64,000 nucleotides of DNA, from contig NZ_CAKZJO010000106.1 of assembly GCF_936943645.1 (NCBI RefSeq), positions 1-64,000 of the forward strand. Direction: 5' to 3'. Positions 58,059 to 64,000 of this stretch are shown here, one piece after another. The notes beneath the pieces are model-generated. The model saw only the letters and a program-made list of their open reading frames with translations. It made no database searches and was not told the DNA's origin. A program made the translations under genes and the position numbers. Positions within the stretch are counted from its first letter, which is position 1. Every line of letters begins with the position of its first letter. This DNA is from an uncultured Bradyrhizobium sp. GTDB lineage: Bacteria; Pseudomonadota; Alphaproteobacteria; Rhizobiales; Xanthobacteraceae.

Positions 58059-58883
58059 ATGCTCATGTTTCGTCATGCAATGGAAGCAGATGGCATTAAT
58101 CCGAGCGATGCCTGCATTCTTCGCCATCAGGATAATCGAGCCGATCCGGGGCGCAATCCATATCAGCTCTTTCTAAGGGATCGTCCGGCTTTCGATGAGT
58201 ATCAGGCGGTCCAGAGTTTTGAGAACAGATCGAGGCTCAAAGCGCGATATTGGGCCTCGTTTGTTGGTACTCCCGGAAAGGGAACCCTTTTTTGCGGGCT
58301 CTACGCCAGCCATTACCTAGGGATTGGCGATAAGGATCTTGCACGTCCCCATCAACGCAATAGGATCGACAAGGCTGGGCACTATGATCGATATGAACTG
58401 ACCTTGCAGGACGAACTCAGGCAATACATCGGCCTGATGTTCATCGATTGGGGCGAGGGATGGAGGAGTTGGATTCAGCGCAATAGCGACAAGCCGATCG
58501 TTGAGCTTCAACGACAATTTCATGAAGAACAATACCCAGGTCATTTGGCATTCGTGTCGCCACTTTCGGAACTGGCCTCGATTCCAACTACGTGGATTGA
58601 GGCTCTACGAAGCACAAAAGGGATATATTTGCTCACCTGCCCAAAGACCAAAGAGCAGTATGTTGGAAAAGCATCCGGCGAAGGCGGGTTCTGGGGTCGT
58701 TGGCAGGACTATATCGCTACCTCGCACGGAGGGAACATCCTGCTTAAGAGCCGCGATCCCAGCGACTATCAGGTGACGATCCTAGAAACTGTGGGGTCGA
58801 TGAACGAAGATCAGCTTGATAATTTGGAATCTCGATGGAAGCGTAAATTGCAAAGTCGCGAAATGGGATTGAATGCGAACTGA
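58059..58883 (+). CDS. GIY-YIG nuclease-domain protein with novel N-terminal half
   Basis: 274 residues from the ATG at 58059 (GGGGAG upstream). The C-terminal 90 residues contain a GIY-YIG domain: KGIYLLTCPKTKEQYVGKAS, then WGRWQDYIATSHGG, and the terminal EDQLDNLESRWKRKLQSRE with a conserved Glu. The N-terminal 170 residues are not familiar; they include LRHQDNRADPGRNPYQLFLRD and YWASFVGTPGKGTLFCGLY. The gene is AT-richer than its neighbours and framed by repeats, which suggests horizontal transfer. A role in mobile-element or defence biology is plausible but unproven. Confidence 0.8.
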   Translation: MLMFRHAMEADGINPSDACILRHQDNRADPGRNPYQLFLRDRPAFDEYQAVQSFENRSRLKARYWASFVGTPGKGTLFCGLYASHYLGIGDKDLARPHQRNRIDKAGHYDRYELTLQDELRQYIGLMFIDWGEGWRSWIQRNSDKPIVELQRQFHEEQYPGHLAFVSPLSELASIPTTWIEALRSTKGIYLLTCPKTKEQYVGKASGEGGFWGRWQDYIATSHGGNILLKSRDPSDYQVTILETVGSMNEDQLDNLESRWKRKLQSREMGLNAN

Positions 58884-59353
58884 TTGTTTTCGTTGTTTGC
58901 CTAGGTCGGCATGGATGGTGCCACTGGCATTGGTGCCGGCGGTGCCCTGCACGCTCGATGAATTGGTCGAGGTCTGGCCCGCGGACGAGCCGCCTGAATT
59001 GCTTGGCGCGCGGGACGCGTAGAGCGAAGCAAAACCCATCAAGGCGTCTTTGATGCCGGCACATGATGGGCTTCGCAAGGACTCCCCCCATCTTACGACT
59101 GCGTCCGGGGCTCGAGAGCGCGTGAAGCGCGCGCTCCCCTCACACCGTCATTGCGAGCGCAGCGAAGCAATCCAGAATCCTTCCGCAGAGGGATTCTGGA
59201 TTGCTTCGTCGCAAGGGCTCCTCGCAATGACGCGGGCAAGTCCATCGCGAACGGAACACCAATTCCCGGCTTTGTGAAGCTGTCGCAGCAAACGCGCGGG
59301 GCACAGCGGCGGTTGCCGCTGTGCCCCTTATCCCTCATTCGCATTGGCCCGCG
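58884..59353. other. Intergenic region of about 470 bp with a possible gene remnant
   Basis: Minus-strand bases about 58890-59039 could encode GFASLYASRAPSNSGG and SSVQGTAGTNASGTIHADLG, a low-complexity Ser/Thr/Gly-rich segment that could be the N-terminal remnant of a truncated gene, but the reading is short. The rest is a family A palindrome (59147-59232). Confidence 0.4.
59147..59232. repeat. Family A palindrome
   Basis: GTCATTGCGAGCGCAGCGAAGCAATCCAGAATCC and its mirror image GGATTCTGGATTGCTTCGTCGCAAGG...CTCGCAATGACG. Confidence 0.9.
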
Positions 59354-61366
59354 TTACAGCAATCCGACCCTGTGCATGATCTCCCGGATCTGGGCCGGAT
59401 CAGGATCCATCATCGAGGGGACGAATGTGGCGCTTGCCGTCTGTGCGGGACCGCGGGCGACGTAGCTCGAGCCGCTTTGCGCGGGATCGGCGGACTGCAG
59501 CGCCATCGCGCCTGCCGTTTGTGCCGGGCCGCGTGCCACGTGGCTCGCGCCGGCCTGCACGGGAGCGGCCGACTGCGGCGCCGGGGCGCCCGCCGGAACC
59601 ACGCTCGGTGCTTCGGCCGGCGGCAATCCGAGCAGACGACGCAGCGTTGCCAGCGACGGATCGGTAGCGGCGGCAACCGGGGCGATTCCGGTTTCGAGGC
59701 CGAGCGCCCGCATCGCGTTCGGCAGTCCCGCGCCGGTCCGGTTGGGGTCGCCGAATTGCAGCGGCGTCGCGGTTTCCTTCAGGATCTGGAACAGCCGCTC
59801 GACACGGTGTGCATCGCGATTCTGGAAGTTGCCCTTGGTGAAATCCGGATGGTGCGCCAGCACGAGCGCGGCCAGGCCCGTGACATGCGGCGTCGCCATC
59901 GAGGTCCCGTCCCATGCGCCGAAACCATCGGCGGGAAGCGACGAGACGATGCCGACGCCGGGCGCGCAGACGTCGACCTCCGGTCCGAAGCAGGAGAATT
60001 TTGCCGGGAAATATCCGTCGCGGCTCTGGAAGCCGTCGAGCGCCTGCTGCGAATGATAGCTGTCGTCGGGGAACTCGCCCCACTTGCCGAGCGCGGCGAC
60101 CGCCAGGCAATGCGGCGTCGAGGCGGGAAACTGCACCGGCCCCGACGAATTGCCGGCAGCGATGATGCAGGCCATGCCCATCTGCTTGGCGCGGATGATG
60201 CGCTCCTCGATGATCTGCGAGGGGTCGCCGCCACCCAGGCTCATATTGACGACGTCGATGCCGTGCTCCATGCAGTAGTCGAGCGCAGAGACGAGATCGC
60301 TGAACCGGCCGCCGGGGAAGATGCGGCAGACATGAATTTCCGCCGCCGGCGCGAAGCCGCGGATTCCGCCGCCGGCGCCGACCGGACCGCCGGCGATGAT
60401 CCCGGCGCAATGCGAGCCATGGCCGATCGTGTCGACGGTCCACGCCGCCTTGTCGTTGCCGACGATGCTGGTGCCCACCGTGATGCCGTGCAAATTGCGA
60501 TGAGTCGGCGCCAGGCCGGAATCGATGATCGCGATCTTGATACCGGCACCGTCAAAGGACGGCGGCAGTCGATCGAGTCCCATCGCGCGCTCGCCCCACC
60601 CCATCAATTGCTGGCCGGGGAAGTTCCGCAAGACTGCGCCGAGCGCCCTCACCACGATCCGGTTGACGCTGTTGGGAACGAGCTGCGGACGATCGAGCCA
60701 GAAGGTCCAGTAGTCGATCTTCGGTTTGACGAGGATCGAGCGAATGGTCTCCGGCGTTTCGCCCTGGAGGGTCACCGTGGCACGGCCGGTGGCGTCGGTG
60801 ATGCCCTGTGCCGGCCACATGCTGCCGAACACATAGACCTCGGCTTCGGGCAGCGGGCCGTCCTGGCCCAATACTTCGATCGTCGCAGTGAAGCCGTCAG
60901 CCAGCGGCGTCAGCACGCCCGGATTGGGAAGCTGCGGCGTGGTCGGATCGAGCATATAGGCCAGCCGCTCGTCACGCTCCACCGCGCAGCGCCCTTGCGC
61001 CTGGGTCTGCAGCAACTTGGCCTTGTCGGGAGTCATCTTGGCGAGGACCAGCGGACTGAGCGGCACCTGTCCGAGCTCCGCGCTCTGGAATCCGAACAGG
61101 CGCGGCGGAGAGACCGTCTTCACCACTTCGATGTCGGGGCTGTTGGTGAGCTGCTGGGTCAGAAAGTCGACGCTGAAGGTCGCAAGCCCGGGCTGCTGCT
61201 GCGGCGCGATCATGAACTGCGATCGGCGCGATGTGATCGTTGCGGGCCCCGGCGCCGGTGCCGGTCCGGCACCGTGTCCGGGATCCACGCCGTTGCCGTT
61301 TGCCGCCGCTTCGGTCGCTTCGTGCTCGCGTTGCCCGGACGTTCCTGGTTTGCCTTTCGTGGCCAT
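59354..61366 (-). CDS. S8 family subtilase without signal peptide, C-terminal repeats
   Basis: 670 residues from the ATG at 61366 (AAGGAGGC upstream). The catalytic triad is clear: Asp282 in IAIIDSGLAP, His316 in IGHGSHCAGI and Ser489 in DGTSMATPHV; AAGN405 supplies the oxyanion hole. A first region (about 60-225) is unlike a normal propeptide and includes a Big-like segment (VLTPLADGFTATIEVLG). The protease core follows at about 265-555. The last 70 residues have two imperfect repeats (VARGPAQTA-type). No N-terminal signal peptide is visible, so the protein is cytosolic or leaves by an unknown route. Last gene of the 59354-63091 unit. Confidence 0.93.
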   Translation of the reverse strand: MATKGKPGTSGQREHEATEAAANGNGVDPGHGAGPAPAPGPATITSRRSQFMIAPQQQPGLATFSVDFLTQQLTNSPDIEVVKTVSPPRLFGFQSAELGQVPLSPLVLAKMTPDKAKLLQTQAQGRCAVERDERLAYMLDPTTPQLPNPGVLTPLADGFTATIEVLGQDGPLPEAEVYVFGSMWPAQGITDATGRATVTLQGETPETIRSILVKPKIDYWTFWLDRPQLVPNSVNRIVVRALGAVLRNFPGQQLMGWGERAMGLDRLPPSFDGAGIKIAIIDSGLAPTHRNLHGITVGTSIVGNDKAAWTVDTIGHGSHCAGIIAGGPVGAGGGIRGFAPAAEIHVCRIFPGGRFSDLVSALDYCMEHGIDVVNMSLGGGDPSQIIEERIIRAKQMGMACIIAAGNSSGPVQFPASTPHCLAVAALGKWGEFPDDSYHSQQALDGFQSRDGYFPAKFSCFGPEVDVCAPGVGIVSSLPADGFGAWDGTSMATPHVTGLAALVLAHHPDFTKGNFQNRDAHRVERLFQILKETATPLQFGDPNRTGAGLPNAMRALGLETGIAPVAAATDPSLATLRRLLGLPPAEAPSVVPAGAPAPQSAAPVQAGASHVARGPAQTAGAMALQSADPAQSGSSYVARGPAQTASATFVPSMMDPDPAQIREIMHRVGLL

Positions 61367-61412
61367 TGCAGCCTCCTTGATGTTTTGCGTGTCCAATGTT
61401 TGCCCACCGAAA

Positions 61413-61643
61413 TCAGTCGGCATCGAATGGCTTCAACGCTGAATTCGGTTCGACCACGAGCGTGGCAAACGTCGACTTCAGGCGATCGGCCTGTGTCTTC
61501 GTCATCGCAAGGATGACGACGTCGGGAGCGACCTGCGCTATTCGCGTCACGCCGGGCTCACCCCGCAGGTGTTCGTTGAGCTGACCGGATCGGACCGGGT
61601 CTCCCTGCACGATGAATTGCTGCGACGTGTTTGAATCCGCCAT
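61413..61643 (-). CDS. Small I9-like protein (putative subtilase propeptide inhibitor/chaperone)
   Basis: 76 residues from the ATG at 61643. The order of elements matches inhibitor I9/propeptide domains: a first strand FIVQGDPV, a helix, a loop with PDVVILAMTKTQADRL, then STFATLVVEPNSALKPF, where VVEP resembles the strand before the autocleavage site. It is encoded separately, 46 bp before the subtilase start, and has no signal peptide. I infer an inhibitor or foldase acting on the subtilase; no assay or search supports this here. Confidence 0.6.
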   Translation of the reverse strand: MADSNTSQQFIVQGDPVRSGQLNEHLRGEPGVTRIAQVAPDVVILAMTKTQADRLKSTFATLVVEPNSALKPFDAD

Positions 61644-61703
61644 CTGGCTTCCATCCATTCTGTGCGCAGGGGCGGGCGTGCGCCCGCCCTCTGCGTGTCG
61701 GGT

Positions 61704-62180
61704 CTAGTGCATCGTGCCACCGGGCTGGCCGGCGTTGAAGACGCCGAGTTGGCGACCGATATCCAGGCCGGTCTGGGCACCCTGGCCGATCTTCTTCAGC
61801 ACGCTCCAGAAGCTCTGCAGCTCCATGTCGGTGGGCGGCGTGCTTGCTGCCGGCTCCATGCCGGGCTGGGCGCTGAACACGCCGAGCTGGTGACCGATAT
61901 TCACGCCGGTCTGCACGCCCTGGCCGATCTTCTTCAGCACGCTCCAGAAGCTCTGCAGTTCCATGTCGGAGACCTGCGCCGAACCTTGCGTTTCCGGACC
62001 GGCCGAAAACGGCAGGAAACCTCCGCCGATGTTTCCGACGACACCACCGATGGTCTTCCCATTCTTGCCGCCGAGCAGATTGCCGATAACGCGTCCGGCC
62101 GCACCGCCGAGGATGGAGCCGAATATCCCCTGCGGGTCCAGTTGGCCGTAGTCCTCATACTGCTGCTGTGTTCCAGTCAT
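61704..62180 (-). CDS. Small glycine-zipper protein with two 30-residue amphipathic repeats
   Basis: 158 residues from the ATG at 62180. Residues about 20-57 are a glycine zipper (GSILGGAAGRVIGNLLGG and TIGGVVGNIGGGFLPF). Residues 73-102 and 119-148 are two copies of MELQSFWSVLKKIGQG plus QTGxxIGxQLGVF that agree at 26 of 30 positions, separated by a 16-residue Pro/Ser linker. Each copy is a cationic amphipathic helix with a Phe-Trp-Ser-Val-Leu-Lys-Lys face. No signal peptide or leader is obvious. Encoded between the regulator and the I9-like gene, and probably cotranscribed with both. Antimicrobial-like or bacteriocin-like identity is inference. Confidence 0.75.
   Translation of the reverse strand: MTGTQQQYEDYGQLDPQGIFGSILGGAAGRVIGNLLGGKNGKTIGGVVGNIGGGFLPFSAGPETQGSAQVSDMELQSFWSVLKKIGQGVQTGVNIGHQLGVFSAQPGMEPAASTPPTDMELQSFWSVLKKIGQGAQTGLDIGRQLGVFNAGQPGGTMH
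61737..61964. repeat. Duplicated 90-bp unit within the glycine-zipper gene
   Basis: The two copies occupy 61737-61826 and 61875-61964, spaced by 48 bp (period 138 bp). Blocks such as CTTCAGCACGCTCCAGAAGC are the same in both. Confidence 0.9.
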
Positions 62181-62266
62181 GATCAACGTCTCCTGATGAA
62201 GTGCCTGACCCGCGAGCGACACGCGCTTCCCGAAGGGAGTCGGGATCACTGTGCGGTCGGCCAGTG

Positions 62267-63091
62267 CTACGACAGGGATCGTGATGCAGGCGTCACGTCG
62301 AGCGTGAAAGTTGCGTCAAAGTTCTTGGCGAGCGGCAATTTGAGTGAGGCAGATCGCGGGGAATTGCAGAACATGCGGCGAATTTCGCGCTGCAATTGTT
62401 CGGTCTCCTGATCCGGCACCGCGCGAACGTCCCGCCACAGCACGGAGCGGCAAAGGTCATACTGACGCAAAGCGTCGGCACGGCGACCGTGCTTCGCATA
62501 ACAGCGCATCAATATGCGATGGACCCCCTCCTGAAGCGGGTCGATGGCGAGAATGCGCAGCGCGAGTGCGATCGCGATATCCACGTGCTCGCGCCCGTCG
62601 GCGTCCAGCAGGCCCGCAAGCGCCTGCATCGCTTGCGTCCTCAGTCGCTGACGCTCGGCCGACAGCCAGGCCTCGAATTGGCAGGACGTCGAGCTGAGGC
62701 CCTCGAGAAGGTCGCCTCGATAAAGCACCGCCGCACGGGCCAGCCGCTCGGGATGGCCCTCCCTCAGCAAGCGCTCGAATTCGCCGACATCGGTACTTAT
62801 CGTGGTCGGGCAGATCCAGATGTCGCCGCGATCGGCCGAGATCACATCGGGATATTGCGGCAGCACGCGCCGCAAGGTGAGCAGAGCTTGTCGAAGGCTG
62901 GCGCGCGCGCGATCGCTGAAGTGGCCGTCCCATAACAGCGTGGCGAGCTTGCCGCGTGAAATGGCCCGTGGGGAACTCAGCGCGACATAGCCCAGAAGAG
63001 TTGCAGCCTTGCGGCTGGGGATCGGTACCGACTCACCGGAAGCAGAAATAACCTCGACACCGCCGAAGAGATTGATGTGGAGCAGCGACAT
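62267..63091 (-). CDS. SARP/BTAD-type transcriptional activator
   Basis: 274 residues. The N-terminal winged helix (about 1-95) has INLFGGVEVISASGESVPIPSRKAATLLGYVAL and RASLRQALLTLRRVL, as in AfsR/SARP proteins. The bacterial transcriptional activation (BTAD) domain (about 100-245) follows: FERLLREGHPERLARAAVLYRGDLLEGL, then AIDPLQEGVHRILMRCYAKHGRRADALRQY. No NB-ARC or cyclase domain is attached. SARP-like activators usually control adjacent gene clusters. It is the first gene of the four-gene unit ending with the subtilase. Confidence 0.92.
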   Translation of the reverse strand: MSLLHINLFGGVEVISASGESVPIPSRKAATLLGYVALSSPRAISRGKLATLLWDGHFSDRARASLRQALLTLRRVLPQYPDVISADRGDIWICPTTISTDVGEFERLLREGHPERLARAAVLYRGDLLEGLSSTSCQFEAWLSAERQRLRTQAMQALAGLLDADGREHVDIAIALALRILAIDPLQEGVHRILMRCYAKHGRRADALRQYDLCRSVLWRDVRAVPDQETEQLQREIRRMFCNSPRSASLKLPLAKNFDATFTLDVTPASRSLS

Positions 63092-64000
63092 TGTCCTTAT
63101 CCTCGGTCATTGTCTTCCGTCCCTCATGTCATCCACAGGCGAACATTTTTCTTCTGATCGCGACCGCCAAGTGTGGACAGCACCCATCGCCCACACGTCG
63201 TCGGCCAAGTCGAAATGCTCGCGGCCACCATACAACCTGAATTAGACAAAGCAACGTACGTCGCCTGGCACCGCGTCAGCAAATTGTGAGCCGCTAAATT
63301 TCAAAGTGTGAGGTAGCCCATAGGCAGAATGCGAATTGCAGGCGCGGCGATCGCTCGCATTTGATGCATTCGACGACGACGAGGGGAACAGCGGCGCGCG
63401 CCTGCTTGATATGTGACGCTGAACGCTGGGCAAATCTCGTTGGATCGCTGCGGTGGTTGCGTGAGCGGTCCGACGCACGTGAGCATCGTGCACTTGCCGC
63501 GCTGAGGCGTGAACGAGCAGAAACGAAACCGCGTACCGCGGACGTGCGTCAGAAAGCCGCTGCGCGTATGTCAGTCACAGTCACCGATTTCTTCTGCATG
63601 AAAACTCGGACGACGGTGGAGAGGAAGGAGTTCCACCAATCCAGCACACCGTCGCGCGCCTTGTCGCCGCAAGCCGCGTCGGGCACCGGCATGCTTCGCA
63701 TCGCCGGAGCGCTCCGTAGTGCCCGAAGCGGGATGAAAGAGCGAAGCGAAACTCAACAGGATTCTCACTTCCGAGACGCGATGGTTTCGCAAGGGCTCTC
63801 CCCCTGCCAACGTCCAGGATCTCGCGCGGCTCCTGGCCTTTCCATCAATTGTGCACTGTGTGGTTCAGATCACAGCAGAATCGCGCACCTTCGCCTACAA
63901 ACATCCTGCATGGCCGCAAACAAGGTAACGGCGGTACGCGTGAGGCTGCGGCGACGATCGACAGCTCCGGACTTTTCGAGGCCGCCTGGGTGAAGAGCCC
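63092..64000. other. About 900 bp without a convincing gene
   Basis: No open frame has both a ribosome-binding site and normal codon use. Bases about 63540-63800 resemble another dispersed non-coding repeat of the group (phrases such as 'ERKEFHQSSTPSRALSPQAASGTG' in one frame), and the stretch next to 63092 should hold the promoter of the SARP-like gene. Nothing else could be supported. Confidence 0.5.

Noticed and set aside
63740..63830. A possible tRNA-like segment near the right edge
   Set aside because: The T-loop-like sequence does not fold into a cloverleaf with an anticodon stem; none could be drawn.
63361..63993. A plus-strand frame of 210 residues near the right edge
   Set aside because: Arg/Ser-rich with odd codon use, lacking a ribosome-binding site and crossing a likely dispersed repeat.

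Overview
The window reads as a chromosomal stretch of a high-GC alphaproteobacterium of the Bradyrhizobium / Rhodopseudomonas group (Nitrobacteraceae). This rests on overall codon use, a full CtrA-type site, iron-control-element (Irr-type) palindromes beside bacterioferritin genes, a PmtA-like phospholipid methyltransferase, EipA-free but L,D-transpeptidase-rich envelope genes, and several families of dispersed palindromic repeats of the kind that litter intergenic DNA in these genomes. No rRNA, tRNA, CRISPR array, transposase or phage gene was recognised.

Layout. 0.2-8 kb: a FecR-domain exported protein, a NUDIX hydrolase, then a membrane-lipid neighbourhood (phosphatidylserine decarboxylase-like protein, class III aminotransferase, Mpo1-like membrane protein, PmtA-like methyltransferase, GT4 glycosyltransferase). 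8-16 kb: an L,D-transpeptidase, a cytochrome c, an Lrp-GNAT pair, a DUF899 protein overlapping a small membrane protein and divergent from a winged-helix regulator, a beta-propeller protein and a DUF4403 protein. 15.8-21.5 kb: a complete polyamine-type ABC importer (ATPase, binding protein, two permeases) and a separate LivK-type binding protein. 21.6-26.3 kb: a PRC-barrel protein, an OmpR/EnvZ-type two-component pair, a zinc-ribbon protein and a lytic transglycosylase. 26.5-31.5 kb: a TPP riboswitch followed by thiO-thiS-thiG-thiE-thiC, which build the thiazole and pyrimidine halves of thiamine and join them.

31.6-59 kb is a mosaic of single genes: an AT-richer DUF4062 gene, Mug-type DNA glycosylase, GST, RidA, SDR, small exported proteins in paralogous pairs, a stand-alone FlbD-like DNA-binding protein behind a CtrA box, a cytosolic collagen-like protein, bacterioferritin and its ferredoxin with Irr-type sites, a lytic transglycosylase, EttA, a second L,D-transpeptidase with tandem repeats, two sulfurtransferases, a CoxE-like VWA protein and a MoxR ATPase. 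About 1.1 kb of non-coding dispersed repeats then leads to an AT-richer GIY-YIG nuclease gene.

59.3-63.1 kb holds the most unusual unit: four minus-strand genes in a row encoding a BTAD/SARP-like regulator, a small glycine-zipper protein carrying two near-identical 30-residue amphipathic cationic repeats, a small protein resembling a subtilisin propeptide (I9) inhibitor, and a signal-less S8 subtilase. They look like one operon; I infer a regulated protease with its inhibitor/chaperone and a possible peptide substrate. The last 0.9 kb shows no convincing gene.
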